Numbered from the stretch's first letter, positions 27,057 to 35,935 are shown. The stretch: 64,000 nt of DNA from CBDBFG01 sp965204765 (GCA_965204765.1 CBDBFG010000002.1:81482-145481), one strand, 5' to 3'. The notes: generated by a model from the letters alone, not told the origin. Numbers and translations: made by a program.

Positions 27057-28784
27057 TTAGCCATTATTGAGCAATTCTATTTGTTTTGGAGGATAATACT
27101 TTTCTGGAACACTGATATTAATCTGATCTTTTAATAAAGACCTACTATGAATTTTCTTTAAAGAAATTTTTACTCTAGTTTTACATTGCTGCATAACCTT
27201 GGGCAAATTATTTACAATGCCATTACATGATACACTATCAATGTATTCTTCTTGCTCATCAGCATGATACTGCAAATTTATATCCTCTACTATATCAGAT
27301 GCCAATAACCTCTCTGGATACATAACATACTCCTTATCCTCACAAGATCTGTAATCCAGATATCGTACACCAGCCTGCGTAGATAATAACTTATCCCCTA
27401 AGCTATAATCATTGCCAAACGCATTATCTTCGGCATAACGATTACCTTCAAAAAAATATTGCTGTCGATCACTTCCTATTGCAGAAGCAATAGTTATATA
27501 TGCCAAGTTTATACCATTATTGGCTTTAAAGTTTATCTTCTTTATTTTTCCAACAACACAGCCTCCAGGTATCCTTTTATCTCTTATTTTAATCGTACTA
27601 TCACAATCTAACGCAATTGCTACGTCCCAAGGACAACAAAAACTAATCTCTACACACCGCGAACTAAATGCCAAATATGCCTTTGCTATGTCCATTGCTC
27701 TATCCACACATTTTTTACCTTCATCAGTAATAAAAAAACTACCTTTTTTCTGAGTAAAAGACTGTGAATCCACTATATCATCAACACTATAAAGTTTAAT
27801 ATTTAATACCTTGGTTTTGCTGGGGCTATATTGAAAATCTTGCACTCCACTTTGTAAGGTAAAGTTAACAGTTTCTGACCTTGGTTGTATATATTCCCAA
27901 CCCAATTTTAAATAAGGACGAAAAGAGCGTTTCTTTAAACTTATAGTTTTTGTAGAATGCGATAATGAATTATATTCATCACACATGTTATCAAAACGAC
28001 TAATAGTAATTTTTTTCTCCTCTAAAGAGGAAGATATTTCAGTAAGATCAGATTGTAATATCTGGTAGCCATTATTATAATTGTTCTCTATTTTCCACCA
28101 ATTTTCTAATAGATTATTCCCTGTATATGTTTGGATAACTTGGTTGTGAAAATGTGAATGAAAAATGTGATCTAAATTACTTGCCCCATCGTAATATTGC
28201 AACCAATTAGCCACTAAATTAACAGTAATATTGTTCAAAGGAGAATGTAATATTTTTATTTTTAATGATTTAGGTAAAAAATGCTTACTAATGTCAATCT
28301 CTTTACTACCATAAAAAATATTTGATAAACCTAATTTATCTTCATATCTATGCCAATATAACAACTCCTCTCGATTATCCAACATATCTTCTATTGCAGG
28401 CTGATCTGTATGATAATTATTTGAAAATAACTCATTCCATTTTTCATTTTCTTTTAATTGTATCAACAGATTTTGGTAAAGATGCTCTTTCTTTTCGGTG
28501 ATTGCTAAAAATTCCAATACAACTGTGTGCTGTTTGATATCAATAGGGCAATTAACTAATCTACCCTTAAAGACAGGATAGATCCTATCTTTATGCTTTG
28601 CACTTATAATTGCAAAACTTTCTTTTACTAATCCTAATCTCTTGTGCTTAATTGTAATTTGTGCATAAGGAATTAAACCCTCTTCTTCCAAAATATTAAT
28701 AGCAAATATTTCTTCGTCATATCGACAATGAACATTCTGATCAAATGCTTCATCCGCAGCAACCCAAGCAAAATAAAATATCAT
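27057..28784 (-). CDS. Tail hub/baseplate-like protein (uncharacterised)
   Basis: The 575-residue product has an N-terminal region (YFAWVAADEAF, then EEEGLIPYAQITIKHKR and PVFKGRLVNCPIDI) reminiscent of phage hub proteins, where a beta-rich domain senses 'F.W....E' and 'F.GR....P' patterns. The central part is rich in Asn/Tyr and the C-terminal half contains GKIKKINFKAN and IASAIG segments also seen in hub proteins. It replaces, in position and size range, part of the g12-g15 block of Rhodobacter GTA, but I cannot align it to those proteins. The function is inferred from position and composition. Confidence 0.5.
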   Translation of the reverse strand: MIFYFAWVAADEAFDQNVHCRYDEEIFAINILEEEGLIPYAQITIKHKRLGLVKESFAIISAKHKDRIYPVFKGRLVNCPIDIKQHTVVLEFLAITEKKEHLYQNLLIQLKENEKWNELFSNNYHTDQPAIEDMLDNREELLYWHRYEDKLGLSNIFYGSKEIDISKHFLPKSLKIKILHSPLNNITVNLVANWLQYYDGASNLDHIFHSHFHNQVIQTYTGNNLLENWWKIENNYNNGYQILQSDLTEISSSLEEKKITISRFDNMCDEYNSLSHSTKTISLKKRSFRPYLKLGWEYIQPRSETVNFTLQSGVQDFQYSPSKTKVLNIKLYSVDDIVDSQSFTQKKGSFFITDEGKKCVDRAMDIAKAYLAFSSRCVEISFCCPWDVAIALDCDSTIKIRDKRIPGGCVVGKIKKINFKANNGINLAYITIASAIGSDRQQYFFEGNRYAEDNAFGNDYSLGDKLLSTQAGVRYLDYRSCEDKEYVMYPERLLASDIVEDINLQYHADEQEEYIDSVSCNGIVNNLPKVMQQCKTRVKISLKKIHSRSLLKDQINISVPEKYYPPKQIELLNNG

Positions 28785-28815
28785 AAAACACCCAAAATTT
28801 AAGATAATATATATT

Positions 28816-29340
28816 TTAAATCTCTTCTAAAGATATAGACCAGTTATTGGATTTTCCCCATTCACGCTCCAAGATAGCGAAATTTATTATCCTCATATAT
28901 AATATAGGAGAATAAATTGCTATTAAATCATCCGTCATAGAAGAGTTAATTTTTATAGTATTATCACCAACTATCTCATAATCTACGCTATGCAAATTTT
29001 CATTTTGTAACACGAGGGACTTTTTGACAAAAGGCTTACTCAGGCTATATATATCACCATCCAAATTACTTACATCAATTATTTCGGATATCTTACTGAC
29101 ACAATATACTTTAACCGCCTTACCTATCCAAGACCGAGTAAAACCAGGCACATTTCTATCACTACACCTTATAGTCGAACTGTACTTACCTATCACTTCA
29201 TTATTCACTAAGTAACACAGTTCTCCATTCACGGTCCTAATAAATTGCCCACTATCAATAGGAGATAAAGTTTGCTCTATTTCTCGACAAGACAATAAAG
29301 GAAAGGTAACTCCCTCTATACATAATTGTGATTCATTCAT
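28816..29340 (-). CDS. Unrecognised protein in phage-like tail region
   Basis: A 174-residue protein. The ATG at 29340 is preferred because GAGAAGA stands just before it; the longer frame to 29367 overlaps the preceding small gene. It contains FIRTVNGELCYL and GFTRSWIGKAVKVYCV segments and is predicted mainly beta. I do not recognise it. It lies between the tail-terminator-like gene and the hub-like gene, where tail tube, tape measure and distal tail genes would normally stand. Confidence 0.5.
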   Translation of the reverse strand: MNESQLCIEGVTFPLLSCREIEQTLSPIDSGQFIRTVNGELCYLVNNEVIGKYSSTIRCSDRNVPGFTRSWIGKAVKVYCVSKISEIIDVSNLDGDIYSLSKPFVKKSLVLQNENLHSVDYEIVGDNTIKINSSMTDDLIAIYSPILYMRIINFAILEREWGKSNNWSISLEEI

Positions 29341-29348
29341 TTTCTTCT

Positions 29349-29492
29349 CTAAACAAATAAAGACCACCTAGGCAAATTGCAATATTTACTCATTGCTCGC
29401 CTACGCAATTGATTTTCCAAGATTTCCGAAACTATTTCATCCTGATTATAGTAATATTCATCATCTAATAATTTTTCCTTATCATGTTGCAT
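29349..29492 (-). CDS. 47-residue small protein of the phage-like module
   Basis: Translation from the ATG at 29492 gives 47 residues, beginning MQHDKEKLLDDEYYYNQDE, then EIVSEILENQLRRRAMS and ending PRWSLFV. GGAGGA, the best ribosome site in this module, stands 6 bases before it. The stop at 29349 lies 8 bases before the next gene's start. The Glu/Arg-rich helical character fits a chaperone or assembly factor. In Rhodobacter GTA this position is taken by the tail tube and its chaperones, but no homology is visible. Confidence 0.6.
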   Translation of the reverse strand: MQHDKEKLLDDEYYYNQDEIVSEILENQLRRRAMSKYCNLPRWSLFV

Positions 29493-29506
29493 TGCTTCCT
29501 CCTACT

Positions 29507-29875
29507 CTAATATTTATTCACTAAAAAATTAATATTTATAATACTAGTCAATTTACTATCATCTTTACTGAGACCACATGACTGATACTTAAAAACCAAG
29601 TCATCATGGTAAACATGGTAAAATTCTAAACAGTCTATAATTTGTTGTTTAATCGATAAAACCTCAGCCATACCTTTATAATTACTGCATATCTTAAGAC
29701 AGAATGGTAAAACTGTATTCTGGATATCGCCAGGAATAAAAACCAGAAACGGCCTAGACAATTCCAAATTCATCACAGTCAATAGTTTTGTATTTTTTAA
29801 TAATTGATTATATGCAAATACATGTTTTAAGCGTTGAAAAACTATTTTTTCCATCATCACACTATCAATCCTCAT
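29507..29875 (-). CDS. Tail terminator-like protein (DUF3168 type)
   Basis: A 122-residue protein in the slot and size of Rhodobacter GTA gp8/DUF3168, which caps the tail tube at the head. It has the usual VFQRLKHVFAYNQLL start, a TRPFLVF-like strand with FIPGD, and an alternating central strand. It overlaps the stopper gene by 11 bp, a sign of tight operon structure. The assignment is mostly by gene order. Confidence 0.6.
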   Translation of the reverse strand: MRIDSVMMEKIVFQRLKHVFAYNQLLKNTKLLTVMNLELSRPFLVFIPGDIQNTVLPFCLKICSNYKGMAEVLSIKQQIIDCLEFYHVYHDDLVFKYQSCGLSKDDSKLTSIININFLVNKY

Positions 29876-30206
29876 ATCCTATAAATGTCACATAGCTATT
29901 ATTATTCGAGACATTTTCACTCACCACTTTTACAATAGTATTTTTATATTCTATTTTAGCATTGTATTGAATGTTTGATCCTTGTTGTGTAGATATTTCA
30001 AAAACTCTCTTATGCCTTGTAATAAAGCCAGAACTATTCTTAATAAAATTATACTTCTGAATATCATGAGAAGAGATAATCCGCACAGATGCCCAAATTT
30101 CCTGTTTATCTGACCATTGCAATTCATAACCACCAAAATCATCTTCATAGTAGCACGGACTATATACGCGTATCCTATCATCCATACGCTGTTGATTATA
30201 TTTCAT
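29865..30206 (-). CDS. Head-tail adaptor (stopper, gp7-like)
   Basis: The 113-residue protein starts MKYNQQRMDDRIRVYSP and contains DFGGYELQWSDKQEIWASVRII. This is the phage head-tail joining pattern ('....D..GG....W.....VWA.V....'). The ATG at 30206 is preferred over one at 30215, whose ribosome site would overlap it. It closes the DNA-filled head and links to the tail. Gene order connector-stopper-terminator matches Rhodobacter GTA g6-g7-g8. Confidence 0.78.
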   Translation of the reverse strand: MKYNQQRMDDRIRVYSPCYYEDDFGGYELQWSDKQEIWASVRIISSHDIQKYNFIKNSSGFITRHKRVFEISTQQGSNIQYNAKIEYKNTIVKVVSENVSNNNSYVTFIGYED

Positions 30207-30354
30207 GAATATCATCCTCAGTTCTAAAATAATAATTATCTGATTTCGATGTTTACGAACAGGCCATTATAAAAACCAATGCAGGGAATACTTAATATTA
30301 TTGGATGACAATATAATGTCTGATAGAATCTAGCAAATTTTCACTATTAAAATT

Positions 30355-30963
30355 CTACCCTAAACGATAGATTTTATAAGGCTTAATAAGTGTAACCACG
30401 CTATTATCTATTAACATACTAACGTTATCATTTACCGCTGGTCTATTATTATATAAATGAGACAAAATTAACAGCACTGCCTGTTTAAGAGGTGCTGGTA
30501 ACGTTTCTGAGTCATATCCTGCAATAAACTCCAACTTGATAGATCCAGAAGTACAGCTATTTACTAGAGTATTATCACCAAAATGTATTTTTGCCGTACT
30601 ACCTGACTCATCTACCCTAAAGTTTTCAATATCCTTTTCATCATGATTTACAATCAGAGCTGGTAATGATGTTAATTCTATGAATGGTGATCGTGGAAAT
30701 TCAATTCCTGCTACACCCTTAGATTTTATACCACTAAGATACTTTTGATCACTTTTTGCTAATGCAAAACCACAATTAATTGTAAGCATCCATTTTTGTC
30801 GCAACAACGATCTAGAAGTATAAGATTCTATAGACACGCGCGCTGATTGAATCAAGGTATTTATCAATTCATTTTCTACATCATGATCAATTCTTAAAAA
30901 ACTTTTTGCCTCTTCAAGGCTTACAGGTTCTTTATCTACTGTACTTATTCTTTTTAGCGCCAT
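30355..30963 (-). CDS. Phage gp6-like head-tail connector
   Basis: A 202-residue protein with the family start PVSLEEAKSFLRIDHDVENELINTLIQSAR followed by ESYTSRSLL, and the C-terminal LPAPLKQAVLLILSHLYNNR helix. Both are hallmarks of HK97 gp6-like/DUF connectors, which form a ring under the portal. It is complete. A 305-bp gene-free stretch separates it from the capsid gene, while 139 bp separate it from the stopper. Confidence 0.88.
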   Translation of the reverse strand: MALKRISTVDKEPVSLEEAKSFLRIDHDVENELINTLIQSARVSIESYTSRSLLRQKWMLTINCGFALAKSDQKYLSGIKSKGVAGIEFPRSPFIELTSLPALIVNHDEKDIENFRVDESGSTAKIHFGDNTLVNSCTSGSIKLEFIAGYDSETLPAPLKQAVLLILSHLYNNRPAVNDNVSMLIDNSVVTLIKPYKIYRLG

Positions 30964-31268
30964 CTATTCCTCATAATCAATACATAATTATCAATTTTGC
31001 CTATATCTATTGATGTTTAAACTAAAATAATCCCTAGACTTCCTCTAATTTTTAAAATAACGATCATAAAAACAAACAAACATCACAAAAATATATGTAA
31101 AATTTTACTGAATATAACTTTAATATTCACCATACAATAACTTTGTATATAAATAGTTAAAACTATAATATTTGATTTATAATCAAGTAAATATAGCAAT
31201 ATTGACAATATTAATCCCATATATTATTTGCAGCTCTAATGCATACACAAATCTAAACAACGATTTTA
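30964..31268. other. Gap between capsid and connector genes
   Basis: This is about 80% A+T with no open frame of note. An internal promoter could lie here, but no clear -35/-10 pair stands out from the AT background. Confidence 0.5.
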
Positions 31269-32372
31269 TTATGCAACTTTTAAGATACTCAAAGCATCAA
31301 AATTTATTACATCTCCACCCACTCTTTTAGTAGTATAAAACTCAACATGCGGTTTTGAACTATAAGGATCACGTAAGACATTCATCCCTTGACGATCAAC
31401 AATTTGATAAGATTTAGCAAAATTACCAAAAACTATAGCCAAATTATCACTGCTCTCCAATGATGGCATATCATCGCATATTTCAACATTATAACCTAAA
31501 ATAGTAGATGGATTACCAGCTCCAACACTAGGTTGCCATAAATATCTACCATCATTATCTTGTAATTTCCTTATCTGTGCCAAAGTAGATCTAGACATTA
31601 ACCAATTCGCATTATGCAAGTACTCGGTCTTAATCTTAGCATACATATCAATCAATTTATCTGCTAAATTATCATGATCTGCATCATAAGCGACACTAGC
31701 AAATTTACCCCATTCTGCATTTTCCACTGTATCATAACGCAAAATACCCTTAGGTTTATTGTTGCCATCACCATGCAAAAAAGCATGATTTTCTGTCTCT
31801 GCCATTTTGCATGCTATTTCCATAGCAATCCATTCTTCAACATTAATTGCCGCATCATCCAATAATTTTTGTGTTGCTTTTGGTTTGGCATATATCTCAT
31901 GTGCTGGAATAACCTTTTTACGCAATTCTGGTGTATCAGTTTCATCACGAGCATCATTTTCGGCACTCCACCCAACATCAAGATTTTTTCTATGCAATAA
32001 AATATCCACAGATGAACTTGATATTTGCATTACACTAGATAGCTTACGCACCGGACTTAATCCATCTATATTTTGTTGGATACTATTTCTAATAATTTGG
32101 GGTATCAAATAACCACCATCACTATCTGTACCTGTGGATAGACTTTTCTTATCAAACGAGTGCATCTGATCTGTATTGCCAGATCTAACATAATGCACAA
32201 AATAGTTTTTATACTCGACCTCTTGTGACCTATCTTCGATTATGTTACCAAGCTCTGGCCTCTTATTAGACAAATGCAATTGCTCTACTTCTTTTATTCG
32301 TTGCTCATTTTGAGTTTTATATTCTTGAAAAGACTGTACCAAGGTATCCACTGTTTTATTTAATGATGACAT
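31269..32372 (-). CDS. HK97-family major capsid protein
   Basis: The 367-residue product has an N-terminal coiled-coil delta domain (about 1-70, removed by the protease in HK97 relatives). The HK97 fold core follows: STGTDSDGGYLIPQIIRNSI, VSSVMQISSSSVDILLHR-type strand, MAETENHAFLHGDGNNKPKGIL, NANWLMSRSTLAQIRKLQDNDGRYLWQP and LGYNVEICDDMP. It is complete, with AGGAG before its ATG. It forms the head shell. The protease gene lies immediately upstream. Confidence 0.93.
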   Translation of the reverse strand: MSSLNKTVDTLVQSFQEYKTQNEQRIKEVEQLHLSNKRPELGNIIEDRSQEVEYKNYFVHYVRSGNTDQMHSFDKKSLSTGTDSDGGYLIPQIIRNSIQQNIDGLSPVRKLSSVMQISSSSVDILLHRKNLDVGWSAENDARDETDTPELRKKVIPAHEIYAKPKATQKLLDDAAINVEEWIAMEIACKMAETENHAFLHGDGNNKPKGILRYDTVENAEWGKFASVAYDADHDNLADKLIDMYAKIKTEYLHNANWLMSRSTLAQIRKLQDNDGRYLWQPSVGAGNPSTILGYNVEICDDMPSLESSDNLAIVFGNFAKSYQIVDRQGMNVLRDPYSSKPHVEFYTTKRVGGDVINFDALSILKVA

Positions 32373-32389
32373 ATTCTGCTCCTATAATT

Positions 32390-32868
32390 TTATATATTTA
32401 TATTTGATATTTTGGCTTTATTATTGGCGGGAAAGGTTACTAAAGAAATTTCTACTAAATCCACTTCTGTTAATAAACGTATACAAGATTCATTACTATT
32501 TTTAACAGCCTGTACTACTTATAACCAATTGATAACCCATCTATTGCTTTTGATTTCACAAGAGTATATGCTTCTTGTGCTTTTAATAAATCCAGTAATA
32601 ATCTACCCTTTACTTTTAGCCCTTTATGGTCTTCTTCGATACTTAACCAAGTACCAATTATATGTTCAGGATTATGTTGCCATAACATCTTAGGCATTTG
32701 CTGACATAATTTCCACGATGCAATGGTTTGCGCAAAAGCACCTCTTACTACTCGATCATTCTGCTGATCAACTTCATCATAAATACTTGCATACCCTTCA
32801 AATATTCCTGAATTATCGATACTTTTATTTAAACTCACATAGCGTTCTGCACGTTTGAATTCTAGCAT
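32390..32868 (-). pseudogene. HK97 prohead protease, frameshifted
   Basis: The N-terminal 117 codons read as a U35 prohead protease (GIFEGYASIYDEVDQQNDRVVRGAF, catalytic His in WQHNPEHIIGTW, Ser in DGLSIGYK) and then hit a TAG at 32515. Read one base out of phase, the next codons continue the family exactly: VVQAVKN, then LLTEVDLVEISLVTFPANNKAKI, ending at a TAA at 32390. One missing base, most simply one A in TATAAGTAG at 32518-32520, explains it. Repaired length would be about 160 residues, normal for the family. The gene overlaps the portal gene by 7 bp. It may be a real lesion, a sequencing error, or rescued by slippage. Confidence 0.85.
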
Positions 32869-34070
32869 TTATCTAAACTATCTCCTCCTACTATTGGTTG
32901 ATATCCAACTGCTTTTCTTTTTTCATTTATTGTTAAAAAATCAGCCTTGGCAATCTTGGCCCATGCTTCCTCTCGTTTAGAAGAAAGTGCTGGTATAGAA
33001 TCAATATCATAATTTAATCTAATATCTTCTCCAAACCACTGTGCTAACCAAGCGTTTAACTCATCAGTGACTAAATCTAACAAAGGCAAAATATTATCTT
33101 CCCATAAATGTAATCGAGCTTCTTTATAATTTGCAAAAGTTGCATCCCCTAAAATACCTATTAAAATTGGAGGGACATTAAATGCCTGAGAAATTTCTCT
33201 AGAACTCAAATTTTTACCAGAAATAAAATCTAAATCTTTAGGAGACAATCCCATCTCTTGCCAAACAAAATCACCATCAAGTATCATTACGCGACCTGAA
33301 TTTTTTTCTCCTTCAATGATATTTTTCAAATCTGTTCTTAATTCAGTTAGTTGCTCTTTGGTTAATGATTCTTTGTATGCACCAGAGGATTTATTGACAA
33401 TTAACGCTCCAGAAGGCCTACCACCATTTTGTAACAAAGATAAATTATGACTAGCCACCGCATTATGCTGATCTATTGAACAAGCAGCTGCTTCAATAGG
33501 ACTCATACCATACCAATCATTTAAGGGATTAAATAATTTAATGTGCAATACTCTAGATTTACCACTAGCAAAATTCGCTGGTAACAATTTTGTTCTACCA
33601 TTGACATTATATTCATATCCAGAAACTACACCATTTGAACTTGGCACTATTTTTACTCTATCAGGGCGCAGAACATACATTTCTTTAGGCAAACTAGCAA
33701 TCTCAGATAGTTCAATATAACTATTACCCGCCAATAATAAATAAGCAAAAATAGATTCCATAAATGCACTACCAGCCTGATTGAAAGCTGGTCGATGCAA
33801 TAAATCTAATATTGGATGATTGGTTAGCTCTTGCTCTCCCTTATACAATCTCCATGGCACACTAGCAGCACTTCTTGCAATCAGATTAACACATCGATAA
33901 ACTATGACATTTTTATTATATCCATGCTTAGTTAGTGATTCATAATTTCTAGGAGTCCATATAGCTTTACCAACATTATTATACGCCACCATTGAACCAA
34001 CCTGACTGGCTTTTACATCTTGATGATTGTTATTTTTTTTACGTGTAAATAATTGCGCTAAAATGCTCAT
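32862..34070 (-). CDS. HK97-family portal protein
   Basis: The 402-residue protein matches phage and GTA portals. It shows YRCVNLIARSAASVPWRLY, HPILDLLHRP, LLLAGNSYIEL, LRPDRVKIVP, GMSPIEAAACSIDQHNA, LLQNGGRPSGAL, LDFISGKNLSSREISQAFNVPPILIG and ATFANYKEARLHLWEDNILPLL. It forms the dodecameric ring through which DNA enters and leaves the head. It is the first gene of the leftward run. GAGG lies before its ATG, and a strong GC-rich palindrome ends 14 bp upstream. Confidence 0.95.
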   Translation of the reverse strand: MSILAQLFTRKKNNNHQDVKASQVGSMVAYNNVGKAIWTPRNYESLTKHGYNKNVIVYRCVNLIARSAASVPWRLYKGEQELTNHPILDLLHRPAFNQAGSAFMESIFAYLLLAGNSYIELSEIASLPKEMYVLRPDRVKIVPSSNGVVSGYEYNVNGRTKLLPANFASGKSRVLHIKLFNPLNDWYGMSPIEAAACSIDQHNAVASHNLSLLQNGGRPSGALIVNKSSGAYKESLTKEQLTELRTDLKNIIEGEKNSGRVMILDGDFVWQEMGLSPKDLDFISGKNLSSREISQAFNVPPILIGILGDATFANYKEARLHLWEDNILPLLDLVTDELNAWLAQWFGEDIRLNYDIDSIPALSSKREEAWAKIAKADFLTINEKRKAVGYQPIVGGDSLDKC

Positions 34071-34399
34071 AATTTCCTCACAAAAAGGCCCGCTATAGCG
34101 GGCCTTATTTTAAATACATAGTCATAAATCAGCTAAATTAAATAGCTTTAAACACATACGCATTTAATAATTATTTTAACTGTACAAAGTGAATTATTTC
34201 GTAACTAGTATTAGCTCAAATTCCATATAATCTTAACAAGTGGGATTAGTCTTGAAACGAAAAATCAAGTCGTATAAACATACAATTTTTTGATCGTATA
34301 TTTTTTAAAACACAATTATATTTTTTTTGCAACTTTTTGCTAGAAAAAGGACAAATTTATTAATATATAAAGAATAAACACAAATTGTAAATAGCACCC
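34071..34399. other. Gap between portal and O-methyltransferase genes
   Basis: Besides the palindrome, this region is AT-rich with TTAA pairs at 6- and 8-base spacing (not the 7 of CtrA). Divergent promoters for both flanking genes should lie here, but none is clear. Confidence 0.5.
34085..34106. terminator. Perfect GC-rich palindrome at the portal leader
   Basis: A 22-bp perfect palindrome (arms AAGGCCCGCT) reads leftward as a hairpin followed by TTTTTG, the form of an intrinsic terminator, and lies 14 bp before the portal ATG. No leftward gene precedes it until polA, 2 kb away. It could terminate or attenuate transcripts entering the module; rightward it lacks a good T-run. Confidence 0.6.
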
Positions 34400-35050
34400 A
34401 TGATTAAAGTTGATAGTCATTTATATAGTTATATTATCGAGCACAGCCTACATGAACACCAGGTACTGCAAAATTTAAGAGCCTACACTGAAAACGAAAT
34501 TAAATCTACAAAACAGGTGTCTCCTGATCAGGGACAATTTTTGGCCTTCTTAGTTAAATTAATTAATGCCAAAAATATTCTAGAGCTTGGCACTTTTACC
34601 GGATATAGCTGTCTTAGCATGGCACTTGCCTTACCTGATGATGGCTATATAACAACTTGTGATATTTCAAATAAATACTTATCACTAGCACAACATTACT
34701 GGCAACAAGCAAATGTTAGGCACAAAATTACGCATCAAATATCTCCTGCTGTGGATTTTTTTCAATTATTATTAGCGCAAAAAAATCCTAAATTATTTGA
34801 TTTGATATTCCTTGATGCTGATAAAACTAACCAAGAAAAATATTTTGAATATTCTTTGCAATTACTTCCCAAAGGAGGAATGATGATTATTGATAATACT
34901 TTATGGAAAGGCAGGATAATTGATGCATCATTTCAAGACAAAAATACCATTGCTATTCGTAATCTGAATAACAAACTATCTATGGATAATCGTATTGATT
35001 TATCTATTATTCCAATTGGGGACGGTATGACTCTAATCAGAAAAAGATAA
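34400..35050 (+). CDS. SAM-dependent O-methyltransferase (caffeoyl-CoA type)
   Basis: The 216-residue Rossmann methyltransferase has VSPDQGQFLAFLVKLINAKNILELGTFTGYSCLSMA (SAM-binding motif I ELGTFTGYS), then CDISNKY and FDLIFLDADKTN with metal-binding Asp, and MMIIDNTLWKG. The small-molecule O-methyltransferase family (class I, cation dependent) fits well. The substrate cannot be told. No ribosome site is evident before the ATG. The next gene is a secreted protein with its own CtrA-type promoter. Confidence 0.88.
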   Translation: MIKVDSHLYSYIIEHSLHEHQVLQNLRAYTENEIKSTKQVSPDQGQFLAFLVKLINAKNILELGTFTGYSCLSMALALPDDGYITTCDISNKYLSLAQHYWQQANVRHKITHQISPAVDFFQLLLAQKNPKLFDLIFLDADKTNQEKYFEYSLQLLPKGGMMIIDNTLWKGRIIDASFQDKNTIAIRNLNNKLSMDNRIDLSIIPIGDGMTLIRKR

Positions 35051-35055
35051 AATAC

Positions 35056-35070
35056 TTAACTATGTTTTAA
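35056..35070 (+). promoter_or_regulatory. Candidate CtrA box and -10 upstream of secreted protein gene
   Basis: TTAACTATGTTTTAA is a perfect TTAA-N7-TTAA site, followed after 9 bases by TATAAT at 35080-35085. The start codon is at 35108 with AAGG before it. This is the cleanest promoter-like layout in the set. Confidence 0.6.
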
Positions 35071-35107
35071 TAATTAAATTATAATCTAATAAAAATAAGG
35101 TAGAACT

Positions 35108-35863
35108 ATGTTTAAAAAAATCCCCGTAATATTGTCTGTTATCAGCTTTGTAATCCCAAATAGTTACGTACATGCAAAATATAATCACAAAAAAGAAAAT
35201 AATCTTACATCAGTCGTCACAACACGTATGATTAACCATTATGGTACGCAAAAATATATGCATGGTAAATCGCATTGGAAAGCAAACCGCTCTACCATGG
35301 GATGGAAAAAATTTGGAGAGGTATGGGGTTTTAAAAAATGGAATAATGTCAAATTAAAAGCTAAAAATGAACGTGGTAACAAATTCAGCAGATCAATAAA
35401 CAAATCCAGCTGTCGCAAAAGCGATATTACCCTAGTATCTTTTGACGTAATCTGGGCACAAGATAATTTTACTAAACAACTCAAAGTGCAATGCGTGCCC
35501 AAAAATACGCAAAATAAATTAAAAAACATAGCAAATATTCTTAATAAATCTGAAATAAAAATAGACAGACCAAGTGCATACCTTGGCACATGGAAATTAG
35601 CAACAGATAATAACGGTACAAAAAAACTAAAAAAATTAATTGCGGCTGTACAAAAAGCATTTAATAAAAGAGCACAACTAGGTAAAGATAGCTCTTATAG
35701 TGCTGATTTTGACCAATATGATGAAGGATTTGATAAATTTAGCAAAACACAACTGGTGCATAACGAAAAATCAGAAAAATATAATCAAATAGCAAAAGCA
35801 CATAATCGACTGGTAGATGCTAGAAATAATTTAGCAGATTATCTAAGCAAGATATATTCATAA
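35108..35863 (+). CDS. Secreted basic protein of W-G-F/Y-K-K family
   Basis: I do not recognise this 251-residue protein. It has a signal peptide (MFKKIPVILS, hydrophobic core, VHAK near residue 23), a Lys/Trp-rich part with EVWGFKKW at 71-78, two cysteines (102 and 129) that could form a disulfide, and a helical C-terminal half (LNKLKNI..., KKLIAAVQKAF). The block from EVWGFKKW to LKVQCVPKN aligns by eye with the product at 41075 (EVWGYKKRW ... KIHCVSNN). So the two are paralogs with different C-terminal extensions. Possible surface or host-targeted protein; function unknown. Confidence 0.7.
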   Translation: MFKKIPVILSVISFVIPNSYVHAKYNHKKENNLTSVVTTRMINHYGTQKYMHGKSHWKANRSTMGWKKFGEVWGFKKWNNVKLKAKNERGNKFSRSINKSSCRKSDITLVSFDVIWAQDNFTKQLKVQCVPKNTQNKLKNIANILNKSEIKIDRPSAYLGTWKLATDNNGTKKLKKLIAAVQKAFNKRAQLGKDSSYSADFDQYDEGFDKFSKTQLVHNEKSEKYNQIAKAHNRLVDARNNLADYLSKIYS

Positions 35864-35935
35864 ACTACAACACTGACGTTATGAAAAAGCTATATGCTTG
35901 CATTGCCCAAAAACTTTAAAACTAAATATAAACTC

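Noticed and set aside
32412..32693. Rightward 93-codon frame opposite the prohead protease
   Set aside because: It is antisense to clear protease coding sequence in both halves and has no support of its own.
24537..34070. Calling the module a complete prophage
   Set aside because: No integrase, attachment repeats, repressor, replication or tape-measure gene is visible, and the terminase is elsewhere.
34140..34200. CtrA control of the phage-like module
   Set aside because: TTAA pairs upstream of the portal gene have 6- and 8-base spacing, not 7; CtrA control, known for Rhodobacter GTA, is not supported by these sites.
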